Shown: piece after piece, positions 33,291 through 42,717 of the stretch
Layout: every line of letters begins with the position of its first letter
How positions within the stretch are numbered: position 1 is the stretch's first letter
Source: Stenotrophomonas maltophilia
Lineage (GTDB): Bacteria; Pseudomonadota; Gammaproteobacteria; Xanthomonadales; Xanthomonadaceae
Direction of reading: 5' to 3'
Length of the DNA: 64,000 nt
NCBI RefSeq assembly: GCF_004684085.1
Contig: NZ_SRHZ01000088.1
Coordinates: 1 to 64,000, forward strand
The notes under the pieces: generated by a model
What the model saw: only the letters and a program-made list of their open reading frames with translations
Told to the model about the DNA's origin: nothing
Database searches by the model: none
Translations under genes and position numbers: made by a program

Positions 33291-33889
33291 TGGGCGCAGC
33301 CGCGCCGCGTCGCCGCTGGCTGCTGCCGACGATGATCGCCCTCGCCTGCCTGTTCATGGCCGGCGTGGCGGCTGCGCTGTGGCAGTACTTCGGCTACAGC
33401 GCGCAGTCCACCTTCACCGAACAGGCCATCGTCTTCGACGATTCGCAGCTGCGCCTGCCGGCCGATCTGGCCGGTGATACCGGCCGCATCCGCGTGGTGC
33501 ATTTCTGGGACCCGGCCTGCGGCGTGTGCAACCGCGAGACCGGTGCGCACCTGAGCTACCTGATCAGCATGTACCGCCGCGCCGGCATCGACTTCTATGC
33601 GATCCGCCGCCCGGGTATGCAGGGCGAGCTGCCCGAGCCGCTGCGCAACAAGGTGATCAACCTGCCGACCATCGACGGTATCGAACACATCCCGGCCAGC
33701 CCCGCCGTTGCCATCTGGGATCGCCAGGGCCACCTGGCCTACGCCGGCCCGTACAGCATCGGCATGGTCTGCAACTCGGCCAACAGCTTCGTCGAACCGC
33801 TGCTGGACAAGCTGGTGCGTGGTGAGACCGTACGCCCGAAAGGACTGCTTGCCGTGGGCTGCTACTGCCCCTGGCAAGCCAAGCGCTGA
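33290..33889 (+). CDS. Membrane-anchored thioredoxin-like protein (DUF6436-type)
   Basis: A 199-residue protein with one N-terminal membrane helix (about 11-31) and a periplasmic thioredoxin fold. The redox motif is C77-G-V-C80 in HFWDPACGVCNRET; the cis-proline region resembles IPASPAVAIWD. Three further cysteines lie in MVCNSAN and the C-terminal GCYCPW. Probably a thiol-disulfide oxidoreductase of the DUF6436 type. It is coupled to the preceding small membrane protein and followed after nine bases by a MocR gene, an unusual combination of a redox protein with a PLP-type regulator next to a terminal oxidase operon. Confidence 0.82.
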   Translation: MGAAAPRRRWLLPTMIALACLFMAGVAAALWQYFGYSAQSTFTEQAIVFDDSQLRLPADLAGDTGRIRVVHFWDPACGVCNRETGAHLSYLISMYRRAGIDFYAIRRPGMQGELPEPLRNKVINLPTIDGIEHIPASPAVAIWDRQGHLAYAGPYSIGMVCNSANSFVEPLLDKLVRGETVRPKGLLAVGCYCPWQAKR

Positions 33890-33898
33890 GGACGCGCA

Positions 33899-35413
33899 AT
33901 GACATCACCGACGCTGGCCGGTGCGGCCGCCGCAAACAACAACGGCGGTCACCTGTCCGAACCGACCGATGGTTATGGACAGGCTCCCGCCGTTGGAAGC
34001 AACGATACGCCCCGACATGCTCCGTACATGCCGCGACCGGATGTCGCAGCCCGCGAATGGGTGCTGGACGTGCTGGCGCACAGCGGGCCGATCTACCTGC
34101 GCATCGTCAATTCACTGGAGCGCACAGTGCGCCGCGGCGGCCTCGCACCCGGACAGCGCCTGCCCTCGCAGCGCGCGTTGGCACAGCAGCTCGGCATCGA
34201 CCTGACCACGGTCACCCGCGCCTTCGATGAAGCACGCAAGCGCGGGTTGATCGAAGCACGCGGACCCCAAGGCAGTTTCATCGCACCGCCCAAGGCCGGC
34301 TTCGACCAGGCGGTGGACCTGAGCATGAACGTGCCGCCGGTGCCCGACGCCGATGCGCTGGCCGAGACACTGCGCCGCGGTGCCGCCGCCGTGCTTGCAC
34401 GCAGCAACGCGCCAAACCTGATGACCTATCACCTGGGCGGCGGCAACCCGACCGACCGCCACGCAGCGGCGCGCTGGCTGCAACCGATGCTGGGAAAGGT
34501 GGACGACGCCTGCCTGCTGCTGACCGAAGGGGCGCAGGTGGCGCTGGCCGCGATCCTGGTCAGCCAGGGCCGCGACGACGACGCGATCCTATGTGACACG
34601 CTGGTCTATCCGGGCCTGCTGCAGGCAGCGGCCGCACTGGGCCGGCGGTTGCTGCCGGTGGACAGTGACGAACACGGCATGTGCCCTGAAGCGCTGCTGC
34701 GACAGGCACGCGAAAGCGGCGCGCGCCTGGTCTATCTCAATCCCACCTGCCAGAACCCGACCGCGCTGACCCTGCCGCTGCAGCGACGCGAAGCGCTGGC
34801 GCGCGTGCTGGAAAGCGAAGACCTGCTGGCGATTGAAGATGATCCGTACTGGCACCTCGCTGAAGATGCGCCGGTACCATTGGCAGCACTGGCACCGCGT
34901 CATGTGTTCTATGTAGCGACGCTGTCGAAGGTGATCAGCCCCGGCCTGCGTACCGCGTTCGTGCAGTGCCCGAGCGCTGCGCACGCCGAGGCGATGACGG
35001 CCGCGTTGCGGGCGACGCGGCTGATGGGCCATCCGCTGGTCTCGGCGTTGGCCAGCCAACTGCTGCTGGATGGTTCAGCGCAGTCACTGCTGGCCCAGGT
35101 ACGCACCGAGGCACGCGAGCGCATGCGCATGGCACGCTACCTGCTGGCACCGTCGCTGCTGCAGCGCGCGGAAGGGCTGCATGCGTGGTGCCGGATACCC
35201 GCACCATGGACCGACGCCACGCTGGTACGTACCGCACAGCTGCAGGGGCTGGCGATCGCGCCGTCATCGGCGTTCTGCCCGCCGGGCGTATCCCACCAGA
35301 GCGGTGTGCGGTTGTCACTGGGGCTGGCGGCGGACCGTCGGCAGCTGGAAAGCGCGCTGCGGCGGATTGACCGGTTGTTGTTGTCCGATGCGTTGCCGGC
35401 GATCGAGCGGTAG
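33899..35413 (+). CDS. Second MocR-family transcriptional regulator
   Basis: A 504-residue MocR protein paralogous to the one at 31541. It has a poorly conserved 50-residue N-terminal extension, then the GntR winged helix (about 60-130, with GQRLPSQRALAQQLGIDLTT), then the aminotransferase-like domain with K344 in ATLSKVISPGLR and IEDDPYW. The ATG at 33899 has GAGGAC seven bases upstream. It is co-transcribed with the thioredoxin-like cassette, and no operator-like repeat stands directly in front of it. Ligand unknown. Confidence 0.88.
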   Translation: MTSPTLAGAAAANNNGGHLSEPTDGYGQAPAVGSNDTPRHAPYMPRPDVAAREWVLDVLAHSGPIYLRIVNSLERTVRRGGLAPGQRLPSQRALAQQLGIDLTTVTRAFDEARKRGLIEARGPQGSFIAPPKAGFDQAVDLSMNVPPVPDADALAETLRRGAAAVLARSNAPNLMTYHLGGGNPTDRHAAARWLQPMLGKVDDACLLLTEGAQVALAAILVSQGRDDDAILCDTLVYPGLLQAAAALGRRLLPVDSDEHGMCPEALLRQARESGARLVYLNPTCQNPTALTLPLQRREALARVLESEDLLAIEDDPYWHLAEDAPVPLAALAPRHVFYVATLSKVISPGLRTAFVQCPSAAHAEAMTAALRATRLMGHPLVSALASQLLLDGSAQSLLAQVRTEARERMRMARYLLAPSLLQRAEGLHAWCRIPAPWTDATLVRTAQLQGLAIAPSSAFCPPGVSHQSGVRLSLGLAADRRQLESALRRIDRLLLSDALPAIER

Positions 35414-35419
35414 GCGGAA

Positions 35420-35535
35420 AGCATCCACGCATGGCGTGGATGGGATGTGCCGACCAACGGTCGGCACCCACCAGATCGGTGGTAGATCCACGCCATGCGT
35501 GGATGCGGTGCCAACCAAGGTTGGCATCTACCAAC
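35420..35535. repeat. Cluster of four SMAG-type palindromes
   Basis: Units ATCCACGCATGGCGTGGAT, GTGCCGACC/GGTCGGCAC, GTAGATCCACGCCATGCGTGGAT and GTGCCAACC/GGTTGGCATCTAC lie head to tail between two convergent genes. Confidence 0.85.
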
Positions 35536-35546
35536 GCGGCGGGAGT

Positions 35547-36848
35547 TCAGGCCAACGCCGCCAACGCCTCAACCAACGCGTCCATCTGCTCCGGCCGGGT
35601 GAACACCGACGGCGTCACCCGCACGCAGGCACCCGACTCCAGACCATCGCGATGGGTGGTGAATACCCGATGCTCGTCCAGCAGGCGCTTCTGCAGCACT
35701 ATGTTGTCAGCCACGCTGGTGCGTCCGCGCAGGCGGAAGCTGGCCAAGGCGCTGGCCAGCGCCGGTTCGGGCGAAGACAGCACTTCGATGTGCGCCATCT
35801 GCCGTGCCGGCAGCGTCCAGCGCTCACGCAGGTAGCGCAGGCGCGCCTGCTTGTTGGCGGCACCTATGCGCTGGTGCAGGCCGATTGCTTCCGGCAGCGC
35901 CAGGTAGGCGGCAAAGTTGACCGTGCCGGTGTGCACGCGGCTGCCCACGCGGCCGTCGTCGGTCTCGCCCATGTATGGATCAAGATCCGCAACGCGGCCC
36001 CTGCGCACGTACATCGCGCCGACACCGACCGGCGCACCGATCCACTTGTGCAGGTTGATGCCCACGAAGTCAGCCTTCAACTGCGGCACCGCATAGTCGA
36101 GCTGGCCGAAACCATGGGCCGCATCGACGATCACATCGATACCGCGTGCACGCGCACGCTCGGCGATCTCGGCCACCGGCACTACCAACCCATGGCGATG
36201 GCTGACCTGGGTCAACAACACCAGCTTCAGGCGCGGCAACCGCGCGAATGCGGTCTCGTACGCCTGCAGGATCTGCGCGTGGTCCGGCACGGCTGGCAGC
36301 GCGATGCGCTCGACCTGCACGCCGCGACGCTGCTGCAACCAGCGCATCGCGCCAATCATGCTGTCGTAGTCGATGTCGGCATACAGCACCTGGTCGCCGG
36401 GCTGCAGGCGGTTATAGCCGCCGATCAGCGCCAGCATCGCCTCGGTGGCGCCACGGGTCAGTGCGATCTCATCGGCGCCCACGCCCAGCAGTTCGGCCAC
36501 CTGCCGCTGCACCGCCATGTACTGCGCCGGGAACTCACGACGGCCGTACCAGGCGTTGCCACGGTTCACCTCGGCCGTGTGGCGCTGGTAGCTGGCCAGC
36601 GTCTCGCGGCCCATCGCACCCCAGTAGCCGTTTTCCAGGTGGTTCACTTCGTCGGTGATGTCGAAGTGGCTGGCCACGGCGGCCCAGTAGCCTTCATCGC
36701 GGGCCAACACGTCCGGCGCCACGGTCGTTGCGGGTATCTGCATGGGCGCAGCGTAACGCGCGGCGGCCATGGCAGGCAGTGAAGACAGTGCGGCTGCGGC
36801 TGGTAGCAGCGTGCCGGCACGCAGCAGGGAACGACGGCTACGATCCAT
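35547..36848 (-). CDS. Exported class V aminotransferase-fold PLP enzyme
   Basis: A 433-residue PLP enzyme of the class V (isopenicillin-N epimerase/cysteine desulfurase-like) group. PLP lysine K268 lies in GINLHKWIGAP, D242 in IVDAAHGFGQ. The N-terminus MDRSRRSLLRAG plus a hydrophobic stretch is a twin-arginine signal, implying periplasmic export of a folded, cofactor-loaded enzyme. Its start overlaps the stop codon of a TonB-dependent receptor gene by one base, so the two are coupled. I infer that it acts on the ligand imported by that receptor, perhaps an amino-acid-derived compound. The substrate is unknown. Confidence 0.85.
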   Translation of the reverse strand: MDRSRRSLLRAGTLLPAAAALSSLPAMAAARYAAPMQIPATTVAPDVLARDEGYWAAVASHFDITDEVNHLENGYWGAMGRETLASYQRHTAEVNRGNAWYGRREFPAQYMAVQRQVAELLGVGADEIALTRGATEAMLALIGGYNRLQPGDQVLYADIDYDSMIGAMRWLQQRRGVQVERIALPAVPDHAQILQAYETAFARLPRLKLVLLTQVSHRHGLVVPVAEIAERARARGIDVIVDAAHGFGQLDYAVPQLKADFVGINLHKWIGAPVGVGAMYVRRGRVADLDPYMGETDDGRVGSRVHTGTVNFAAYLALPEAIGLHQRIGAANKQARLRYLRERWTLPARQMAHIEVLSSPEPALASALASFRLRGRTSVADNIVLQKRLLDEHRVFTTHRDGLESGACVRVTPSVFTRPEQMDALVEALAALA

Positions 36849-39250
36849 CAGAAATTCAGCCGATACTGCGCGTACAGGTTGGCGCCGTCGGTGTCGTACG
36901 GTGCGTTGCGCGAGTAGACCAGGCCGCGACTGGCCTGGAAGACCGCCTCGTCCGGGTAGCGGTCCAGCACGTTGTCGGCACCGACGCGCAGGCTGTGGTG
37001 TTCGTTGATGCGATAGCCCACGGCCAGGTCGAGGAAGCTCATCGCGCCGAAGCGCTGGTAGATATCGCCCACCGCATTGCCGCTGGAGTCGGTCCAGGCA
37101 CCGTAGTAGCGCATGCGCGCCATCAACGACCAGGCACCGATGTCCCAGCTGCCGGTCAGGCTGCCCTTGTGCTCGGGCAGGCGGTCTTCAAACAGCACGC
37201 GCTGGGTCTCGTTGGTGGCCACCGAGGTGTTGCCGTTGTCCACGCGGGTGCGGTTGTAGTTGTAGGCCAGGGTCAACGTCATGCGGCCTGCGCCAAGATC
37301 GCGCAGGTAATTGCCGACCACGTCCACGCCGGTGGTGGTGGTATCGAAGTCGTTGGTGAAGTAGTTCACCCAGGTATAGCCCAGCGGATTGGGCGTGCCG
37401 GCCGGAATGGCGAAGCTGGCCGACTGGCTGAAGCGGTCGGTCAGCTTGATCTGGTAGACGTCCACCGAACCGGACAGGCCCAGGTCGGTGCGCCAGGTCA
37501 GGCCCAGCGACGCCGTACGCGATTCCTCCGGCTTCAGCGGCCTGGCACCGAGCAGCTGCGCCAGCGGATCGTTCGGCGACAGGCGGCCACTGGTGAAGAT
37601 CTGCAGCGTGCGCGTATCCAGGCCCTGGGTGGTGCTGGTGGTGTTGAGCTGCGCCGGCGTCGGCGCACGGAAGCCAGTGGACACGGTGCCGCGCAGGGCC
37701 ACGTCCGGGGTGATCGCGAAGCGCGCCGAGAGCTTGCCGTCCAGCGTGCTGCCGAAGCTGGAGAAATCCTCGTAGCGGCTGGCAGCACCGATGCTCCAGC
37801 GCTCGCCCAGAGGCACTTCCATATCCACGTAGGCCGCCTTGCTACGCTGGCTCCACTGCCCGGCCTGGCTGGCCGAGAAGCCCGGTGCGCCATTGGAGTT
37901 GGCCTCCAGGCCCGCGGCCGCGCCCGGGCCCACCGCGTACGAGGCCGGGTCACCGGCGCGCACCTGGTAGGTCTCCTGGCGGAACTCGCCACCGAAGGCG
38001 ACGTTGATCGGCTTGGACAGCGCGCCCACGTCCCACTCGTAGTTGAAGTCGGCGTTGGCGTTCTTCTCGGTCTGGGTCAGGCGGCCCAGATCGAACGCGG
38101 TGGGGCTGGCCGGACCGAGCGAGGCATTGATCGAGTTCTTCAGGCTGTAGTCGATCGCGTTGCGGCCGTACGAGGCGCTGACATCCCAGCGCAGCTTGGG
38201 CGTGATCTCGCCGCGCAGGCCACCGACCAGCTGCAGGTCGTTCTGCGTATTGCCGTACTGCGGGCTGAAGCCCACCGGGTACAGCGAGCGCAGGTTCCAA
38301 CCCGGGAAGATGGCGGTGGTGCGATACGCGCCGGTGGTGGTGTCCGGGTTGCGCCAGTTGAAATCGCTGACGCCCTCGCTGTGGCTGTACAGGCCGAACG
38401 CGTAGAGCTCCAGCGTATCGCTGGCGTTGGCCTTCACGTTGAAACCAACGCGGCGGCTTTCCAGTTCCGGCTGGCCCCAGCGCTGCACCGGGTTGGGCAC
38501 GTCCAACTCCGGATGCGCAGCCTGGAAGGCGATCGCATCTGGGCGCTGGCGGGTGCGCGAGGTGGCGTCGGAATTGGACGATTCAGCGAACAGCACCAGG
38601 CTGCCGTAGTCGCCCAGCGACCAGCCAGTGCGCGCACTGAAATCGCGCGAGGCACCATCGCCCTGCGCGTACTGCGAGTAGCCGGCGGTGATCTCAGTGC
38701 CAGAGCCATCCTCGAGAATGATGTTGATGACACCGGCGATGGCGTCCGAACCGTACTGTGCCGATGCACCATCGCGCAGCACTTCGATGCGCTTGATCGC
38801 ACTGGTTGGGATCTGCGCCAGGTCGGCCGCCTGCGCGCCACGGTTGCCGAGCAGCGCGCTGCGATGGAAGCGTCGGCCATTGACCAGTACCAGCGTCTGG
38901 TCCGGTGACAAGCCACGCAGGGTGGCCGGGCGCACGAACACCTGGCCATCCGCCATCGGCAGGCGCTGCACCACGAACGACGGCACCAGCTGGGCCAGTA
39001 CGTCCTTCAGATCGGTGGATTGAACGGACGTGATGTCTTCCTTGGTGAATACGTCCACCGGCGCCAGCGTTTCGAACTGGGTGCGGTTGGACGCGCGGGT
39101 GCCGGTGACCAGCATCGCGTCGAGCTGGGTGGGTGCGGCACGGCTGCCACCGGCCGCATCGACCGCATCGGCCTCCGCTGCGATCGCGCCTCCTGCGCTG
39201 GCCATGGAAAGGGCAAGGAGGATGGAATGCGAAAGCTTCGAACGATGCAC
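36848..39250 (-). CDS. TonB-dependent outer-membrane receptor
   Basis: An 800-residue TonB-dependent receptor starting at a GTG with GGAG seven bases upstream. Signal peptide about 1-25, plug domain about 45-165 (TRASNRTQFETLAPVDVFT, LVLVNGRRFHRSALL, ASAQYGSDAIAGVINI), then the barrel ending in YRLNF. It belongs to the broad xanthomonad receptor group with the LVNGRR plug motif. It is translationally coupled to an exported PLP enzyme, which hints at a small nitrogen-containing ligand. No SMAG or terminator separates the two. Confidence 0.9.
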   Translation of the reverse strand: MHRSKLSHSILLALSMASAGGAIAAEADAVDAAGGSRAAPTQLDAMLVTGTRASNRTQFETLAPVDVFTKEDITSVQSTDLKDVLAQLVPSFVVQRLPMADGQVFVRPATLRGLSPDQTLVLVNGRRFHRSALLGNRGAQAADLAQIPTSAIKRIEVLRDGASAQYGSDAIAGVINIILEDGSGTEITAGYSQYAQGDGASRDFSARTGWSLGDYGSLVLFAESSNSDATSRTRQRPDAIAFQAAHPELDVPNPVQRWGQPELESRRVGFNVKANASDTLELYAFGLYSHSEGVSDFNWRNPDTTTGAYRTTAIFPGWNLRSLYPVGFSPQYGNTQNDLQLVGGLRGEITPKLRWDVSASYGRNAIDYSLKNSINASLGPASPTAFDLGRLTQTEKNANADFNYEWDVGALSKPINVAFGGEFRQETYQVRAGDPASYAVGPGAAAGLEANSNGAPGFSASQAGQWSQRSKAAYVDMEVPLGERWSIGAASRYEDFSSFGSTLDGKLSARFAITPDVALRGTVSTGFRAPTPAQLNTTSTTQGLDTRTLQIFTSGRLSPNDPLAQLLGARPLKPEESRTASLGLTWRTDLGLSGSVDVYQIKLTDRFSQSASFAIPAGTPNPLGYTWVNYFTNDFDTTTTGVDVVGNYLRDLGAGRMTLTLAYNYNRTRVDNGNTSVATNETQRVLFEDRLPEHKGSLTGSWDIGAWSLMARMRYYGAWTDSSGNAVGDIYQRFGAMSFLDLAVGYRINEHHSLRVGADNVLDRYPDEAVFQASRGLVYSRNAPYDTDGANLYAQYRLNF

Positions 39251-39440
39251 GGTAGGGCTCCGGGAGGACGCGACAGGGCCAGTACCGGTGCGGACACAAC
39301 AGGCCTGGACAAGGCGCGCAGTCTCGGCGCGATCTGTGAAGGAGGCATGACGTCAGTACGACAGCTTGATGCCGCACGGGCGCACGCGCAGGCAGTGGAT
39401 GCCGCGATACGGTTCTTCGACCATTCACTGCGCTAGTGGC

Positions 39441-39463
39441 CGCCGGGCATGGCCCGGCGCTAC
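39441..39463. repeat. SMAG-type palindrome
   Basis: CGCCGGGCATGGCCCGGCGCTAC, about 27 bases upstream of the VOC-family gene and within the divergent gap to the receptor gene. Confidence 0.8.
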
Positions 39464-39489
39464 AGTGGGTGCGTCAAAGAGGATTGATC

Positions 39490-40161
39490 ATGCGCCTGTT
39501 GCACCTCACTCTGCCGGTGTCCGATGTCGCCACCGTGGCCGCGTACTTCCACGATGTGCTGCAGCAGCGTGGGGTCGGAAACCATGTGCACATCGGCTGG
39601 AGCACGATCGAACTGCAGCCTGCGCAAGGACGTCCGGTCGGCGGCGTGCATCTGGCGTTCAACGTGCCGGACAACCGCTTCAGCGAGGCGATGTCGTGGT
39701 TGCGCGAACGTACGCCGCTGCAGCGCAACCCTGCAGGGTTGGACTACTTCGCACTGGAAAGCAGTTGGCAGTCGCAATCGGTGTATTTCACCGGTCCCGA
39801 TGGCCTGATCCTGGAACTGATCGGCCGCCGCCGCTTGCCGGCCAGTGCGCGCGAAGGCGCCTTCCATGGCAGCGAACTGACCTGCCTGAGCGAGGTCGGC
39901 CTGCCCAGCCACGATGTCGATGCTGTGCGCGAACACTCCAACCAACGCTTCGGCCTGCAACCGATCAGCCCGGCCTCACCGCAGTTCGCGCCGATGGGCG
40001 ACGACGAGGGCCTGTTGATCGTGGTCGCCGCCGATCGTCGCTGGTTCCCCGAGCAGAAGGACCTGCCCAATGCCGAGGGCCTGTTGCTGCGTGTGGGCGA
40101 GGTCGCCGGCAGCGGCGAGCTCGTCGACGACGCCTTGGGCTGGCGGGTCGTCTCGACCTGA
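39490..40161 (+). CDS. VOC/glyoxalase-family protein
   Basis: A 223-residue protein made of two vicinal-oxygen-chelate (glyoxalase-like) modules: the first starts LLHLTLPVSDVATVAAYFH and includes VYFTGPDGLILELI, the second starts ELTCLSEVGLPSHDVDAVREH. Metal-ligand positions are partly present (H5, E105 region). This fold covers glyoxalases, dioxygenases and resistance proteins, so function cannot be assigned. AGAGGA stands six bases before the ATG at 39490. Confidence 0.82.
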   Translation: MRLLHLTLPVSDVATVAAYFHDVLQQRGVGNHVHIGWSTIELQPAQGRPVGGVHLAFNVPDNRFSEAMSWLRERTPLQRNPAGLDYFALESSWQSQSVYFTGPDGLILELIGRRRLPASAREGAFHGSELTCLSEVGLPSHDVDAVREHSNQRFGLQPISPASPQFAPMGDDEGLLIVVAADRRWFPEQKDLPNAEGLLLRVGEVAGSGELVDDALGWRVVST

Positions 40162-40186
40162 CCCGTCATTGCAGACGTGACACGCG

Positions 40187-42034
40187 CTACTGCGTGCGTA
40201 CACCCCGCCCAGCTTCAATCTGCGTATGCAGCGCCTGCAGCTGTGTCGCCGTCTGGTTGAACACCTGCAGATCGGCATCGACCAGGGCCGCCCAGTCAGG
40301 CGCGTGCCCCAGCAGTTGCGCCACCTGCTCGTTCGGCGCGCGATCGAAGCCCTCGCCAAGCACGGCCAGATAACGCTCACGGAACCCTTCCGGGTCACGC
40401 TGGTCCTGCACATACAGCTGCACGGCCAGCAGCCCCGCATACAGGTAGTTCACCAGATAGTTCGGGTCTTCATACATCAGGCGCTTGCCGATCCAGGTGT
40501 TGCGCAGCTGCGGGTAGCGCTCCGGTTGCTGGCCGAAGCGCGCGAGCACCTGGCCGGTCAGCGCGTCCAGGTCATCGGCGGTGCCCAGCGTGCTGTCGGC
40601 TACACCCCGGTAGATCGATTGCTCCAGCTGTGCTTCCTCGGAGGAGGTGAACAGCTGCAGCACCATGTCGTCCAGCAGCGATTTCAGGTAGTAGGCCTTG
40701 GCGCGCGGGTCCTGTGCCTGCTGATACATCTGGTCGCGGAAGCGCAGCTCGTTGTAGATGGCGAAGGCTTCGGTCAGCCACTGGCTGCCGTTGCGCTGCA
40801 GCGGCGATGCGTGGCCACGCTGCATCCACTCACCGTGCAACGCGTGACCGGCTTCATGGGCGATCTCGACGTCGCTCTCCAGATCCCCGCTGCGCACACC
40901 GACGTACAACATCGCCGGCGCGCCAGGAGCGTTCACAGCGAACGCATCCTGGCTGCGATTGCCGCGCTCGGTGGCCAGGTCCATGCGCTGGTTGGCTGGA
41001 TCGAGCAGCGCCCGCAGTTCGGCGACGTACGCAGGCCCCAGATGCTGCATGGCATCGGCAGCGTTGTCGCGCAGCTGCGACAGCGTCAGCACCGGTGGCG
41101 TGTAGCCGGCATCGGGCACCGTGGTATCCCAGATCTGCGGCGCATCGATGCCGGAACGTGCAGCGTGGTGCAGGAGCATGTCCTGGTAGGCGCGGCGGTC
41201 TCCCGCGTGCTGTTCGATTGCAACCAGCGTCGCATCCACTGCCGTTGTATCCAGACCCATGCGCTGGTAGCCGTGTGCCGGCGCGGAGCCATCGCCCTGC
41301 AGGCGTGCAGCGGCGTCATTCACCTGCACCAGCCCCAGCAGCACCGAAGCCATCGGCTCACGACGCGAGTGCAGCCCCTGCCAGTAGCCCTTCCAGCCGG
41401 CCTCGCGCAGCGCGCGGTCGGGCTGCTGGGCCAGCGCCTGCTTGTCGCGCCCCGTGTCCCAGTGCCGACCGCCGTGCTCGAGCTGCGGGTACTCGGCGCT
41501 GCGCAGGATCTGCCCGCGCAGGCGCGCGAAGCTGTCCAGCGCCGGATCGGCCAATGCCTCCACGGCCTCGTCCAGCACAGCGTTGGCCGGGGTGGCAGCC
41601 TCCTTCAACGCGCGTGCGAGCAGGAAGCCATACGGTGCTGCCCACGCCGCATCTGCGGGCGCCTCGCGCAGTGCAGCGCGACCGCTGCGGGCGATGCGGC
41701 TGCACAGCCCCATTGCCTGGTCCATCGCCTGGGCCGGGCGATGATCGCGGGCATTGCGGGCGGACTGCAGGTGCAGGTAGCCAAGATGACGCAGGCACTG
41801 CGCCTCCAGTGCCTCGGCCTGCTGGAAGCGTTCCGCCGGTGCAAGGGTGGATGCCTGCTGCAGGGCCTCGACGCGCTTGCCCAGCGCGTCACGCGCGGAC
41901 TGTTCGGCGGTGGCATTGGCGAAGTAGGCGCGGTCATCGGCATGCACCGACTGTGCCTGGGCGCCGCTGAAGGGGGCTATCGCCAATACAGCGGCGAAGG
42001 CGGTGGTGGTGGCGCACTTCCTGAAAGCCTGCAT
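40187..42034 (-). CDS. Exported M3-family metallopeptidase (oligoendopeptidase F-like)
   Basis: A 615-residue zinc peptidase of the M3/PepF type with a signal peptide (about 1-28, ending AQA), hence probably periplasmic. The zinc motif is HEAGH (393-397) with the third ligand about 25 residues on in WLTEAFAIYNEL. The large helical N-terminal part matches oligopeptidases that close over short peptides. The start at 42034 gives the signal peptide. Convergent with the VOC gene after 25 bp. Probably degrades peptides in the periplasm; specificity unknown. Confidence 0.87.
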   Translation of the reverse strand: MQAFRKCATTTAFAAVLAIAPFSGAQAQSVHADDRAYFANATAEQSARDALGKRVEALQQASTLAPAERFQQAEALEAQCLRHLGYLHLQSARNARDHRPAQAMDQAMGLCSRIARSGRAALREAPADAAWAAPYGFLLARALKEAATPANAVLDEAVEALADPALDSFARLRGQILRSAEYPQLEHGGRHWDTGRDKQALAQQPDRALREAGWKGYWQGLHSRREPMASVLLGLVQVNDAAARLQGDGSAPAHGYQRMGLDTTAVDATLVAIEQHAGDRRAYQDMLLHHAARSGIDAPQIWDTTVPDAGYTPPVLTLSQLRDNAADAMQHLGPAYVAELRALLDPANQRMDLATERGNRSQDAFAVNAPGAPAMLYVGVRSGDLESDVEIAHEAGHALHGEWMQRGHASPLQRNGSQWLTEAFAIYNELRFRDQMYQQAQDPRAKAYYLKSLLDDMVLQLFTSSEEAQLEQSIYRGVADSTLGTADDLDALTGQVLARFGQQPERYPQLRNTWIGKRLMYEDPNYLVNYLYAGLLAVQLYVQDQRDPEGFRERYLAVLGEGFDRAPNEQVAQLLGHAPDWAALVDADLQVFNQTATQLQALHTQIEAGRGVRTQ

Positions 42035-42107
42035 CGGCGTCTCCCTGCCTGGACCAGGCCTCGAGCCTAGCAGCCGCTGACCCGCCGCGCCTGTGCCGGA
42101 TCGGGCT

Positions 42108-42635
42108 TCAGATCGACTCATCCTCACGCTTGACCAGCGTCCAGCAGGGCGCCTGCGCGAAGGTGTAAGTCTGCTGGTCGCTGCTGTCCGGCGTGCGGAT
42201 CTGCACCTGCCGTTGTCCGTCGGCCAGCGTGCTGACCTGCATTTCGCGGCCCTGCCCGGCCAATGCGGCAGGATCGGGCATCACCGGCCACTCGACATCG
42301 GCCAGCGCCAACCGGCTTTCCACCTTGCGCGGTTCCGGCTCGGCCTCCGCATCGATGTAGCTGTCCAGCAGGGGATCGGCAGTGGCCTTTTCCTGCAGCG
42401 CGATCTCATGGCCGAAATGCTTCAGGAACGCGTCGAATTCCAGGTAAGGGCATTCACTGCGGGCAGGGACCGGCGCGGGCTCGACCGTTGCGGCGATGGT
42501 TGCTGGCGCCGCGGTGGGACGCGGCGGCGTGGCGGGCGCGGCATCGGCGGGCATTGCCTGTGGCGCTGGCGTGCAGGCAACCAGCACCACGCCACACACG
42601 AGCATCAGCAGTGCAGCAGAAGGGTATCGACGCAT
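42108..42635 (-). CDS. Hypothetical lipoprotein
   Basis: A 175-residue predicted lipoprotein: signal peptide with lipobox VVAC (Cys at residue 21), a Pro/Ala-rich linker (about 22-60), then a small domain with two cysteines (RSECPYLEFDAFLKHFGHE and QAPCWTLVKRED) likely to form a disulfide. AGGA lies eight bases before the ATG. Not recognised. It reads in the same direction as the M3 peptidase (73 bp apart) and is divergent from a YiiX-like gene. Confidence 0.7.
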   Translation of the reverse strand: MRRYPSAALLMLVCGVVLVACTPAPQAMPADAAPATPPRPTAAPATIAATVEPAPVPARSECPYLEFDAFLKHFGHEIALQEKATADPLLDSYIDAEAEPEPRKVESRLALADVEWPVMPDPAALAGQGREMQVSTLADGQRQVQIRTPDSSDQQTYTFAQAPCWTLVKREDESI

Positions 42636-42717
42636 GGGCTCATCCTGAATCCGGTCCGGTCGCCCCATGCTACCGCGCACCCTACAATTCCGGCATTCCG
42701 CCTGTCCGAGAGTCCTC

